A DNA stretch of 64,000 nt from Bryopsis sp. KO-2023 (Eukaryota; Chlorophyta; Ulvophyceae; Bryopsidales; Bryopsidaceae). Where the stretch lies: positions 1,116,001 to 1,180,000 of the forward strand of contig BSYQ01000001.1 of NCBI GenBank assembly GCA_030272585.1. Reading direction: 5' to 3'. A program made the position numbers and the translations under genes. Within the stretch, counting starts at the first letter, position 1. Each line of letters starts with the position of its first letter. The notes under the pieces are model-generated. The model saw only the letters and a program-made list of their open reading frames with translations, searched no databases and was not told the origin of the DNA. Positions 44,785 to 57,200 of this stretch are shown in pieces.

Positions 44785-46105
44785 ATGAAGTTTTGCCAGA
44801 TGTTGAGGACGACGTCGGAATCCCTGCCGGAGACTCACTTGCTGTTCACGCTCTACAAAGGGATGAAAAAGCAGCTGCGGAGGTTGCAGGCGCACACGCG
44901 GGAAGGAAACATGCAGGCGGAACACCAGCAAGAGATGTCTTTCGTACAAGCTCTCTTGGCCAGCCTCCGTCAATTCAACGATACTTTCTTGGAACGGGAG
45001 GAGCTGCTGGTGATGAACTTCGAGGAGCTGGAAAGCGAGTCTCGCGGCGTGGGCGACGTGGACGTTTGTCAGGAACTCATCAGGAAGCTGACGGACTTTC
45101 ACGGAGAGATCTTGTTGTTTATGCATTGGAGCATGCTGGCGTATACGTCGCTTCTAAAGATCCTGAAAAAGCACCACAAGAAAACAGGACATGTTGTGCC
45201 TGGATTGGAGAGGGACTACTTGGCCTCTCAGCCCATTTGCTCTACAGAGGTGTGCATTTCATTTCTGTTCATTTATGTTTTCCATTTATATATTTATAAT
45301 AATAATTATAATTATTATTTATTTATTTTTTTTTTTTGGGGGGGGGGTCATGATAAGAAGTTTTGCAGAGTAGTGAAGGATAGTTTTTATTTAGTTAGTT
45401 TTTAGTTCTAGTTTTATTATTTTATTTCTTCCCCCTGAAAATCGTCCTCTAAATTCTTCAGATCCTGTTGGGAAGGTGCTGATTTCAGGTTCACACCAAA
45501 TTTGTGGTACCTCTTGGTGGAAAAATTAAACCAAAGTTGAAAAGTTTAGTGAAGTGGATTGGTCAGTAGGATAAGAACATCCTCTGCTTCCCTGGATTGG
45601 CTAGCTTCAGTCCGTGTGGGGTCATCCGGCTTCTCATCAAGAAGGGAAGGGGGACAGAAAAAAAATGACCTGCAGTTTCGTGGATTGGTTAGGGATTTGT
45701 TGGTCATGATGCTACTGTTGGGCCCTCTTGTCAGGGTGGATTGTTTGTTAGATCTCGTCGATGGTGATCCAAAGGGCTGAGAGAGCCATTCGAAGCTTGC
45801 AACACCGCTACACTGCCCTGCAAGGTATCGCTGGACCCCCCAGCGACACAGCATCCAACGAATCCACACAGATGGATTTCGATCTTCCGGCAGCAGAAAA
45901 CGGGCCGACGACGGGGGGAAGCATCCCCGTCGGTCACGTGGATGATATGTTCAACAGGACGAGAGTTGCCTTGGAAACTTGGGAGCAGCTCATGTCGGGG
46001 GCCACCACGCCTTCGACTGTTCTAGGAATGCAATTCCATGTGGTCGGGTCGGTGTCCTCAGTTTCTTCAAAAATGTCGGTCCAGGAAGCTGGCCATTTGC
46101 CGTAG
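44785..46105 (+). CDS. SPX-domain protein (inositol-pyrophosphate/phosphate sensor)
   Basis: Two exons: 44785-45249 and 45752-46105, joining in phase 0 to 272 residues. The SPX domain covers about residues 1-170. It starts MKFCQMLRTT, continues with a MKKQLRRL helix and FLEREELLVMNFEELESES, and includes the core DFHGEILLFMHWSMLAYTSL with KILKKHHKKTG. The basic KILKKHHKK cluster is where SPX domains bind inositol pyrophosphates. After the domain comes IQRAERAIRSLQ and a Ser/Thr/Pro-rich tail with no transporter or ligase domain, so this resembles a stand-alone SPX protein that regulates phosphate responses. An alternative acceptor near 45461 would end the protein after a few residues. Confidence 0.85.
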
Positions 46106-46196
46106 CTCGTGTGGGGTATCTTGAGGGAACTTTCTTTTCTCTAAACGTACAGCTGATCGGTTGAAGGGGTCGTTATTTGCTCCATGCACTTGACCA

Positions 46197-46220
46197 GGGG
46201 GAGGGAGGGGGGGGGGGGGG
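46197..46220 (+). other. G-run, possible G-quadruplex
   Basis: GGGG, GAGGG and an unbroken run of 14 or so G shortly after the SPX stop codon. The sequence can fold as a quadruplex in the sense RNA or DNA. Confidence 0.5.
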
Positions 46221-47831
46221 TTCTTGCTCTCACTTGCTCGATTTGTATATGGTTGAAATATGTGCTTCACATGGAACACCTTTTTGTTAGAAACTTAAAC
46301 ACACTGTTCTTTCTGAAAGGAAGAAGTGGAAAGGTGTTATGATTTTGTGGATGTGGAAAAAAGAGTGAGTTCTTTTGGGGGGGCGTGGGGAAGAAAACAA
46401 AACGGTAAAAAAAACAAAGAAAAGTGGGAATTGGACAAGTAAACAAAAATGAAAACAAAAAGTAGGAATCTGAACAAGAGCTGTACTATGGGTGGTGGAC
46501 GCATTTGATTGAGAACTTTGATTTTTGCCCAGAAAAAGGATGAGTGGTTGAAAAAATGGGTGAGATTTTTGATTTTTCTGGCCAGTAGAATAAGTGATGT
46601 CATGTTGACTGATGATGGCCTCTTTGAGCTGTAGTGTTTGGAGCTCTGTTTTTTCTTTCGCTTTTTCTCCTTTTTTTCCCGATGTTTCTGGAGGTGTTCT
46701 CTTTGTAGCTTCTAATCATGGTTTTTAAAGGACTTGAAGAATTGCATCCTTTGGTTTGTTGAGAATATGGTCATTTGGCCGGAAAACATTCGGTGGTGAT
46801 CTTAAAAACACCACCAGAAATGCGACAATGTATGGGAGAGCATGGAGGGAACAGATTTGAATGCACTTCCATGGAAATGATGGATTGGGGCTTCTCTTCA
46901 TTGTGTTTACTGTTGGCACTATCTTTCGATGCACATGGTGTGAGGGTGAATTAAGATTGCTCATCCAGAGGGGGAGGTCAGCAGCAGGAACACACTCAGT
47001 TCGTTTGCATTCGTATGACCCCACTATTGGGTCTCACACAAACAGAAATCCTACCAAGACACAATGGGTGGAGGTATGTAGTGCGCAAGAATTCATTCTT
47101 GTTTGAAGTTGTGCTTGGTGCAGAAAGAGAGAGCGTGGTTCGCTTAAAACTGTGGGGTTCGACTCCTCCCGTCTCTCTTTCTATGGGAGTGGGGCGTCTG
47201 GGTGTATGTGTGCGTGTGAGTTTTTCCTTTACCAATTCTCAAATCCTGCTAGCGATTTGTGGCAGCTTGCAACACGGGGATGGGCTGCTCCAAATCCTCC
47301 GTAATTACGGAACTCGAAAAGATGGGATGAACGCTGCTCTGAGGAGGAGTGCTTCAAAAGGCATGGGTTTGGGCTAAGCTGGGACATGGGTTTGATTTCC
47401 TTCCCTTGCTGTCGTAGTAATCATACGATGGGGTGCTTTTTTTTAGAAAGAAAAGCAAATTTTGCTTTTTGCTCTTAATTTAAACATATGACCTATGCTC
47501 GCTTGGGTCGCTTTGGTGACATGCTCTGGTGCACCTCTAATGCCGATTTCGGCCAGGATTGCCATTATGCTGTTGTCAAGCCAACACGTGGGGCTAGGTT
47601 TTGAGAGAAGAACATCGAGTTTTCATCTCTAAATTTGGTTGGAGAATTGAAGATTGCACACAGGGCAGCTTGGTAGGTCAGGGATCCATGGATGACCTCC
47701 CTGATGATGCAACCGCCACTTCCTCACATGTGGGACTGCATTCGGACACGCAATACCACCACCCCATGAAATCACCATTAACATTTCATCTGGGACATTG
47801 ACCAGAAGATTTGATCGAGGTGTTGCTTGAA

Positions 47832-47871
47832 GGTGGAGGGGAGGGGAGGGGAGGGGAGGGGAGGGGGGGGG
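47832..47871 (+). other. (GAGGG)n tract, strong G-quadruplex candidate
   Basis: Six or more GGGG runs separated by single A bases, ending in a G run of nine. Short loops make this a textbook quadruplex-forming sequence on the + strand. Confidence 0.65.
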
Positions 47872-48194
47872 TATTTGCATGCTTGAAAATTTTAATGAAA
47901 TCGCAGGAACCGATATGAACCTAATGGATATTTGTAGATCTCGATAATTGTGTTATGACTTATTGGCGATAATGTTTATATTCTGTCACAACCTACAACT
48001 GCTTGGGTGCCCTTTGCATTGACCAGGTTTTTTTGGGGGGATATTTCGGAGGGGACCTTGATGCTTGATTCGATTCATCCTCGACTTCCCTATGGATATG
48101 TTTGATCTGTCTCCATGGGTGTGAAAAAAACAAAGTGGAATTGTTATTTCTTTAGGTGATGTCACACCTCACCAGAAACTTTTTTGGTTTGCAC

Positions 48195-50695
48195 CTCAGC
48201 AATTTCCAACATAAAAATGCTTTTTTCGTAGAATGCATTTTCCTTAACCCAGCCCTTCATCATATTTCCAGAACTTCGCATTGATTCCGATAATCGAAAT
48301 CTCCTCAGAAATTTCCAAAATAAAAACACTCTTTTCGTAGAATGCATTTTCCTTAACCCAGCCCATCACCATATTTCCAGAACTTCGCATTGATTCCGAT
48401 AATCGAAATCTCCTCAGAAATTTCCAACATAAAAACACTCTTTTCGTAGAATGCATTTTCCTTAACCCAGCCCTTCATCATATTTCCAGAACTTCACATT
48501 GATTCCGATAATCGAAATCTCCTCAGAAATTTCCAAAATAAAAACACTCTTTTCGTAGAATGCATTTTCCTTAACCCAGCCCATCACCATATTTCCAGAA
48601 CTTCGCATTGATTCCGATAATCGAAATCTCCTCAGAAATTACCAACATAAAAACACTCTTTTCGTAGAATGCATTTTCCTTAACCCAGCCCATCACCATA
48701 TTTCCAGAACTTCACATTGATTCCGATAATCGAAATCTCCTCAGAAATTTCCAAAATAAAAACACTCTTTTCGTAGAATGCATTTTCCTTAACCCAGCCC
48801 TTCATCATATTTCCAGAACTTCACATTGATTCCGATAATCGAAATCTCCTCAGAAATTTCCAAAATAAAAACACTCTTTTCGTAGAATGCATTTTCCTTA
48901 ACCCAGCCCTTCATCATATTTCCAGAACTTCACATTGATTCCGATAATCGAAATCTCCTCAGAAATTTCCAAAATAAAAACACTCTTTTCGTAGAATGCA
49001 TTTTCCTTAACCCAGCCCTTCATCATATTTCCAGAACTTCACATTGATTCCGATAATCGAAATCTCCTCAGAAATTTCCAAAATAAAAACACTCTTTTCG
49101 TAGAATGCATTTTTCTTAACCCAGCCCATCACCATATTTCCAGAACTTCACATTGATTCCGATAATCGAAATCTCCTCAGAAATTTCCAACATAAAAACA
49201 CTCTTTTCGTAGAATGCATTTTCCTTAACCCAGCCCATCACCATATTTCCAGAACTTCGCATTGATTCCGATAATCGAAATCTCCTCAGAAATTTCCAAA
49301 ATAAAAACACTCTTTTCGTAGAATGCATTTTCCTTAACCCAGCCCATCACCATATTTCCAGAACTTCGCATTGATTCCGATAATCGAAATCTCCTCAGAA
49401 ATTTCCAACATAAAAACACTCTTTTCGTAGAATGCATTTTCCTTAACCCAGCCCTTCATCATATTTCCAGAACTTCACATTGATTCCGATAATCGAAATC
49501 TCCTCAGAAATTTCCAAAATAAAAACACTCTTTTCGTAGAATGCATTTTTCTTAACCCAGCCCATCACCATATTTCCAGAACTTCACATTGATTCCGATA
49601 ATCGAAATCTCCTCAGAAATTTCCAACATAAAAACACTCTTTTCGTAGAATGCATTTTCCTTAACCCAGCCCATCACCATATTTCCAGAACTTCACATTG
49701 ATTCCGATAATCGAAATCTCCTCAGAAATTTCCAACATAAAAACACTCTTTTCGTAGAATGCATTTTCCTTAACCCAGCCCATCACCATATTTCCAGAAC
49801 TTCACATTGATTCCGATAATCGAAATCTCCTCAGAAATTTCCAACATAAAAACACTCTTTTCGTAGAATGCATTTTCCTTAACCCAGCCCTTCATCATAT
49901 TTCCAGAACTTCACATTGATTCCGATAATCGAAATCTCCTCAGAAATTTCCAACATAAAAACACTCTTTTCGTAGAATGCATTTTCCTTGACCCAGCCCA
50001 TCACCATATTTCCAGAACTTCACATTGATTCCGATAATCGAAATCTTCTCAGAAATTTCCAACATAAAAACACTCTTTTCGTAGAATTCATTTTCCTTAA
50101 CCCAGCCCATCACCATATTTCCAGAACTTCACATTGATTCCAAAAATAGAAATCTCCTCAAAAATTTCCAAAATAAAAATGCTTTTTCACTTAAATGCAT
50201 TTTCCTTAACCCAACCCTTTTTGATATTTCCAGAACTTCACATTGATTCCACAAATAGAAATCTCCTCAAAAATTTCCAAAATAAAAATGCTTTTTTACT
50301 AAAATGCATTTTTCTTAACCCAACCCTTTTTGATATTTCCAGAACTTCACATTGATGCCACAAATAGAAATCTCCTCAAAAATTTCCAAAATAAAAATGC
50401 TTTTTTACTAAAATGCATTTTTCTTAACCCAACCCTTTTTGATATTTCCAGAACTTCACATTGATTCCAAAAATAGAAATCTCCTCAAAAATTTCCAAAA
50501 TAAAAATGCTTTTTTACTAAAATGCATTTTTCTTAACCCAACCCTTTTTGATATTTCCAGAACTTCACATTGATTCCAAAAATAGAAATCTCCTCAAAAA
50601 TTTTCAAAATAAAAATGGTTTTTTAGTCCTCAGAAATCTTCAACATAAAAATGCTTCTTTTGTAAAATGCATTTTCCTCAACCCATCATCTTCGA
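48195..50695. repeat. 109-bp tandem satellite, about 23 copies
   Basis: The motif GAACTTCACATTGATTCC recurs every 109-110 bp (for example at 48271, 48380 and 48489). Units before about 50120 carry GATAATCGAAAT; units after carry AAAAATAGAAAT and are more diverged, so there are two subfamilies. Within the first block, variant sites (TTCATCAT or ATCACCAT; CTTCG or CTTCA; CCAAAATA or CCAACATA) are mixed between units, indicating repeated duplication and conversion. The period is not a multiple of three, so frames through it are not one repeated protein. Confidence 0.95.
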
Positions 50696-50877
50696 CATGT
50701 TTTTTATCAATGCTTGAAAACAAGGGAATTCAAGCAAAAGAAGAAAACTGATACATCATCGAAATACATACTAAATCTTTTAATTTCGTTCTTTTTCATC
50801 CCCCAATGTGAACCAGATTTGCTGCTCATTCAAAAGGCAAAGAAAAAATCATCAAACTCTTTTTTTTCAACTTTTTT

Positions 50878-51126
50878 TTTCTGTAAGGGTAGAGGAGAAG
50901 AAATTCAGCAGGGTTGGGGAGAAGAAAATCATAAAACTTTTTTTTTTTTTTTTCATTTTTTTTTTCTGTGGGGGTTGGGGAGAAGAAAATCATCAAACTT
51001 TTTTTTTTTTTTTCATTTTTTTTTTCTGTGGGGGTAGGGGAGAAGAGAATCATCAAAGTTTTTTTTTTTTTTGTTTTTTTTTTTTTTTTTTCTGTGGGGT
51101 TAGGGGAGAAGAGAATCATCAAAGTT

Positions 51127-51158
<32 letters not shown>

Positions 51159-51353
51159 CTGTGGGGGTAGGGGAGAGGAGAATCATCAAAGTTTTTTTTT
51201 TTTTTTTCTGTGGGGGTAGGGGAGAAGAGAATCATCAACCTTTTTTTTTTTTCTTTTTTTTTTTTCTGTGGGGGTAGGGGAGAAGAAAATCATCAAACTT
51301 TTTTTTTTTTTTTTCTTTTTTTTTTTCTGTGGGGGTAGGGGAGAATAAAATCA

Positions 51354-51390
<37 letters not shown>

Positions 51391-51440
51391 GGGGGTAGGG
51401 GAGAAGAAAATCATCAAACCTTTTTTTTTTTTTTTTTTCC
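50878..51440. repeat. Minisatellite of poly-T plus G-rich segments, about 10 units
   Basis: Units of about 50-65 bp: a long T run, then TCTGTGGGGGTAGGGGAGAA and ATCATCAAA. T-run length varies from unit to unit. Read on the minus strand, each unit has a pyrimidine-rich stretch ending in CCCCCACAG, like a 3' splice site, before poly-A. Frames rich in Phe across it are artefacts of the T runs. Confidence 0.9.
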
Positions 51441-51540
51441 TTTTAGGACAGGGAGAAAGAAAATCACCAGTTTTTTTTTTTGCTGCCATTCAAGAGGGGG
51501 AAAGAGTAGATCATCATTTATTGTTTTTTTTGTTTTTTTT

Positions 51541-52346
51541 TCAGTTTCTTTTTTTTCGTCGGGGTTTTATACCGACGATTTCTCGAATAAAAAACATGGT
51601 ATTGATGATGAAAAAGCAACCCCAAATAATTCCGATGGTGAGATAGTCAATGATGGTGATGATTTTGAACCTGAGAATGATGGCGATGATGAGCAGCTGA
51701 AGATAGAATAGGATCACAGCCCGCAACAAAGCGATATTCCTCGACGAATAATCTGGCTCTTGGCATTTCTGTATCGACATTAAGCACACACACCAAAATT
51801 TCAGAAAAAGCAATCACAAGCAGCTGGAAATCATAAGAATCGTTTCAAACCAGAATCTGCCATGATTACTTATTAAAGAGACTGATCTGAGCAACTTAAA
51901 ATTAAGTCTTATAAAACCCACAGAAAATCTGCAGGAGGAAAATCATAATTGCAATTATGATTGTTCAATTAACAATTATTCTCTTTTTCAACTTCACATC
52001 AATCAAGCAAATTGGGAACAAAAGATGAAACATAACTGATACTGATCTGTCATTTCATTGAAAAAACATGTTCCACAAATGTACATAGCTCTTCGAAAAA
52101 TTCAGTTTCTGTTTAGCTCCTATATTTTTCACAGTCTTTTTTTTTTTTCCAGTCGAATGTTTCCAATGTCAGTGGGCCCATACCAGATGTCTTGCCAGCT
52201 TGAATTTCTCAGCTGCGATTTCCCCGTAATATCTCCCGTAGTACAGGGGGACCTCCGTGGAATCGATGGGAGCCGGCTGGGGGGTGCTCCTGATCCTGTC
52301 AGCTCCGAGGAAGAGCAGCGACAAGACAACTGCGGCCCCAAGAAGC
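51541..52346 (-). CDS. Small multi-pass membrane protein (5' end missing)
   Basis: Not recognised. Two exons on the minus strand join in phase: 52346-52184 and 51768-51541. The first begins after a TTATGTAG acceptor and encodes a hydrophobic helix (LLGAAVVLSLLFLGAD), a Pro-rich stretch and YYGRYYGEIAAEKFKLARHL. The second encodes a short hydrophilic segment, two very hydrophobic helices rich in Ile and Leu, and a basic end (KPRRKKRN). At least one 5' exon in phase 2 is needed; none was found with confidence. The basic C-terminal tail would fit an ER membrane protein, but that is speculative. Confidence 0.45.
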
Positions 52347-54203
52347 CTACATAACCAAAATAGAAACACGGCGTGTGCTCAAAAACTCGGTTTCGTGAGA
52401 TTCTGTCAAACAGACTGTGAAGATGTTATAGTTTTCGCTGGATCTTTGAGGATCCCGGGTTGTAAACCGTCTTGATCGCTGCACTTGGTTTTATCGTCAA
52501 CTTTCTTTCGTTATTTGTACTTTCCGTCTTTGATGGATCAACGTGACGCTGTTACCCTTCCCGACAAAACGTTTCCAAAACATGTTTGGTTTGTTGCACA
52601 TTCAATCGCTTCGACGGAAACGATCACTGTTCATTGGACATACCGGTATACAAGTTGAACAAGCTTCTCCTCAACCAAAAACAAACTTTCTCACCAATGA
52701 ACAGCACGAATGGACTTCATTCTCTCAAGCACTCCAGCACACAAGTTCGCCACCAACACTGTTTCGCACACTCTCGAACAAGGAAATCAAAAGCTCACAA
52801 AAGCTCCAAGACACCAGCTCCAAAACACCAAGGCAGGGAAAAGGTCAAAACGTAAGGTGCGCGAGAGCCCAAGTGCGCTCCGTCCCACCAAGCACGTGCC
52901 AAGCTATACTGACGTCATCATTTGCTTTCAATTATTTTTCCCACATCAAGTGGTTATAATTCTGTTTGTTGCAGTTTTTAACCCAAGTAGAATTTGCTCT
53001 TGTCTTGGATTTTCTCCTCAGCTCAGGAATGTTTATGTCTGTATATGTGTTAATGTTCTTACTGTTTCACAAGAAACCTGTCCATTGGTTGTTGTTCTTC
53101 TGAAGGTGGGAATTCCCCCTTTGATGGGTTGAGAGGGAGGTTATCATGAGCAGTTGCTCAAGAAGTCAGACAAATGTATGGGAGAACATGAAGGGACTAT
53201 AATGCCCACACCACAAGCTTGTTGTATGCCAAATCTGTGTGTTTCACGATGTTCGGAGCGATGATTTCCTTCAGGGAAGATACGTCTTTGTTCTCCACAC
53301 CAGCAAAGGCAATGCCTGGCAAGAAATCCATTGACAAGTGTAAATATTGGCAACATGAGTACATGCACAGCTCATTTCTCAGCAATGAATCTTGAGCCGT
53401 CAATCTGAGGGGGGGATAAAACAATTTCAAGGTTGGTTGCAGTGATGGCCCTGTGTTGTGGAGCCACACTACAACCCCTCAAATCGAATAAGCTGTTCCA
53501 AGTTTATTGGTTTTGGATTGAAAGATGGTGGGAGGGTGAGTCGTGATTTCTCCCTCCTTTCCACTCTAGTTTTAAAAAAGAAACATCCAATGTTTCCTTG
53601 CAAGCTTGGAAAAGACCTCCCTTCAAATCTTCTCTATCGCTACCTCAAAATTACTTGAAAAACTAACTGGGTTCCGTTCAGCCCCAGCAATTTTTGCCTT
53701 CAATACCTCAACAAAGAAAGGGTTGATCGCTGCTTTAACCATGATGCCTGCTCAGAATGGAGAGGCTGCAAGGATGGAGAATTAACTTGTGATGTTTGTG
53801 ATGTGGTTCAAAATTTGCACTGGTCTTGAGTATGAGGTGATCATCCCGTTTTAGGCACCAAGGAAATAGAAACTTGGAACGGATTATACCATGGTTTGCA
53901 TTCCCATGGCCAGAATCACCATGTCCAGAGTTTATCAGATCAAAATCGAAGTATTGAAGTGTTTTCCTATTTTTGACAGGTTTCATTCTTTAATCCTCCA
54001 ATTCCAATTTTATTGTCAAAAGAGTGAAATTCCTAGAGCTCAGCATGCCCCTTCCTGAACAGTAAAATACACTCCAGACATATATCTAACCCCACAAGCC
54101 TCCAAGACACACCTACTGCTAACACCAGCTAGTAGTAGTCCAAGACTAGCTTGGCAGCCCCACCATTGGTTACTAATCCCCAACATAACATATCTTCAAA
54201 TGC
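52347..54203. other. Intergenic with unresolved coding-like fragments
   Basis: At 52531-52960 all three + strand frames are open because the DNA is C/A-rich, so no frame can be preferred. On the minus strand, short pieces near 53742-53707 (MVKAAINPFFVE) and 53404-53372 (IDGSRFIAEK, then stop) splice in phase and look like the end of a protein, possibly a longin-type TRAPP subunit. The upstream part was not found. A further minus-strand frame at 53320-53197 is unexplained. Confidence 0.3.
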
Positions 54204-57200
54204 CTAAGAAGTTTTCAGTTTTCTGGCCTCAGCATCGGACATCAGTGGCCCAACGTCATGAATAACCTCTCTATGGCAAGACCACACCAGTTTGATGGCT
54301 TCTGGTGTTCCAATGCCAGCACCCCTTGGATCTCCTGCAGGCCCAAACCAATGGTTTTGGGGGGCACCTGCAAGCATCACAAAGTTTCAATGTTCACATT
54401 TCTGAAGTCAGACAATCAATCAAGATGCACGAAAGCTTAATGGAATTGGGGAGCATCAGGCCAGATGTATAATAGGGATGAACGTGGAATTTCTGTCGTC
54501 TGACCTGTGGTCCTGGCTTTCCACCCTGCATAGGTGGTCCCATTGACGGTGCTCCCCAAGACTTTGGTCAGGAACACAGGATCGTTGGACACCACAGCGG
54601 CTGTCAAGTGTGCCTCCAGGCCTTCACACACTTCCAACACTTTGTCCAACTCCGAATCTTTGTAATCCGTAACCACCTGACACATACAATACATTATTCA
54701 AGACCCCATAATAACTGGGAATTCTCTTCACATTGCTGGATATTGTTGGGGAGTTGGGGATCATGAAAGCATGTCTGGCGAAATGGCAAATCCCAGGGAA
54801 AAAGATCACAGGAAGAGGTGCCCTTGGAGATGAGAGTAGGTTGCATGGATTCCTAGAACAGAACAGAAAGGCATATCACCTGAAGTGGTCCGAAGACTTC
54901 GGTTGTGGCCAATTCAAAGTGTTTCTTGTCCAGAATCTTGTCAAGTGGAACATACACCGCAGTTGGCTCAATCGCACCATAGCAATCCGGAATACTGTGT
55001 CCAGTCAACGCTTTGCCACCAAACATCAACCGCGCCCCTGCATACAATCAACCCTGACCTCAGGCAGAGAAAAGAGAACATAAATTGACGAATAATATCA
55101 CCATCTAGAAACCCTGCTTCGGTACAACGTGGCTAATGATCCCAACACCTCAGATAGATTCGACTGAAATGGGCAGGAAACTGAAAAGCGACATCAATTG
55201 CTCAAACTGACCTGGTATTTCCAAGAGACTTTCCACGTGTTTGAGCATAGCTCCAGTCGTCCAAGTGATGACAGGACCGACGGTCAAGTCCTTCAAGTTT
55301 CTGGAGGCAGCCCTATTTTTGATGGCGTCGAACAAGCCGGCGTTGACCCAGTTTTCATGTGCGAAGAGTATGGATTGTGCACTGCACTTTTGCCCACTGA
55401 AAGCGTAGGCATCCTGGTCACACACCCAAGCAGCATGTGGAACGGAAGAAACATCCGGCCCCAGGATTTTCCAATCGAATCCTGCATCCTCCAATTTAAC
55501 CTACACCCCCCAAAAAAAGTAATAATTTAAATTCAAATTTCTGCGAAGAAAAAGCAGCTGGTTATCTTATATTGAGCGGAGAGTCAACCCTTTTCAAGTG
55601 AGGTGCTGTGTACAGCATTTTTGGCACAGGGTCAAGGCGACCGGAAAAATTTGGATCACTTGGAGTGTTACCTTTCCACTCAAATCGACCGCGATTTTTT
55701 CCCCGATCCTTGAGCTGCCAGTGAAGAGTGTGTTTCTGGGTTTTGCAGCTGCGAGAATTTCGCTGACCACTTTTCCCTGGCCGTTGATGAAATCCAAATC
55801 TGTGGCAGGCATCCCACAGTGAAGTAGCAATCGCAAATATTGTTCCAAAACTATGCTCACCTGCAGTCGAAAGAAAAGGGAATTCAAACAGTAAAAAGAC
55901 TTGCATTTCGATCGAAGAGGCCAATGTTTGTTCATATTGAACAAACCTTGCCCAAGATGATGATTTTATCCAAAGCAACTACCTGTTATAGTTCAACTGA
56001 TGAATTTTCAAACAGAATTGAAAAACTCTCCTCCCCCCATTGATCAAAAGAGCGAGTCATAAAATTGCTTCCTGTGGGCAGCTCGACTTGCAAAACCACA
56101 GGCCACAGGAGAATTGAATACAGATCAGAAAGCTTAATCCCTTTATTCATGTTCCAAAAATCCGAACAGAAATTCTCAGAGGACCAGCCCCCCCAAAAAA
56201 AAGGAAAAAATAATAAAAACCCAAAAAAACTCACTCTGTGATCGACATGAACCAGCGGTCGATTTCCCATGTACAGTGCACCCATGAGCTGCAGCACAGG
56301 GATTTCGAAGGGAAAGTTGAAGGGAGTGATAAGGGCTACTGGACCATAAGGCCAACGCAATCCATGGCTTTGTTGACCCAGGTGATCTCCAGGCACAGAA
56401 AACCCACGAGCCAGAAAACGAACCTGTTGAAAGCCGAAAATAAACTCAATCAAGGGACAGAGAAAACACTCTTTGGAACCTAGAGGGCATTTGTTAAGCG
56501 ATCCCACATCAACGTCTAAAATCTGCCCTGGCTGAAACGCACCACCAACCAAGACATTGTAGAAGAACTCCCGAAGGTGTATGTTTTGAGGAGGGGAAAA
56601 GAACAGTCAGCACAAAAATGAACGCAAAATTTTCACGGGGGTAATACCTGATCTCCACAAAAGTTTTCCAGAAATCGTGTTGACACAGTGACCTCCCCCC
56701 TGGCTTGAGGATCGCTCTTCGGCACAACCCTCTGGATTAACTTTGTGAAGAAGTCGATAACCTGATTCACAGATCAATCCCCAGCTGTTTTTCCTTAGAA
56801 TATATGCCAAATAAGAAAACCGGAAGCAATGCTGATAAACAAGAAAGATAATATTTGGCACACAAGGATGACGAAACTCATGTCCAGCCAGTTCTTTTCA
56901 CAACACTTTGGTTTTTCCCTCAGCAAAATCGTAATTCACGATCCAGCGGCATGAAATATGTGTGTGTCGCACCTCAGGCTTTCTCATTTCTGTGACCACT
57001 TTCGCAGTGATTTCTCCATACATCAAATACCTGACCATCCAACACCAGGAGTTCAATTCATTACGCATGAAACACCAATCAAAGAGCGGGGCTAATCAAA
57101 TGTTGATTGGCTGTTGCGGTTCTTCCCACCGGTGACCTGTCAGGCTTCTTGTAAGCATTGTGGAGTCCAGATTTTGGAACTCTTTGCAGCCCCTCGATGA

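Larger units (their letters stand above)
46106..48194. other. G/T-rich intergenic region with unresolved possible exons
   Basis: No firm gene. Between 47245 and 47805 there are protein-like pieces on the + strand, including an ATG at 47279 reading MGCSKSS (a myristoylation-like start) that stops after 16 codons, and a frame near 47680-47800. They could not be linked by phase-consistent splicing. The + strand stays G/T-rich to about 48150 and then becomes A/C-rich. Confidence 0.35.

Noticed and set aside
44641-45126. 161-residue minus-strand frame opposite the SPX gene
   Set aside because: It is the shadow of a recognisable SPX coding exon and has no motif of its own.
48162-49437. Repeated 61-70-residue frames on the minus strand and a CRISPR-like look
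   Set aside because: The frames are produced by the 109-bp satellite. Units are adjacent with no unique spacers, and the genome is eukaryotic.
50714-51646. Long Phe-rich open frames on the + strand
   Set aside because: They arise because T runs read as Phe in every frame across a minisatellite; there is no protein-like composition or start context.
52531-52960. Overlapping + strand frames up to 138 residues
   Set aside because: All three frames are open owing to C/A-rich composition, and no family motif or splice partner favours one.
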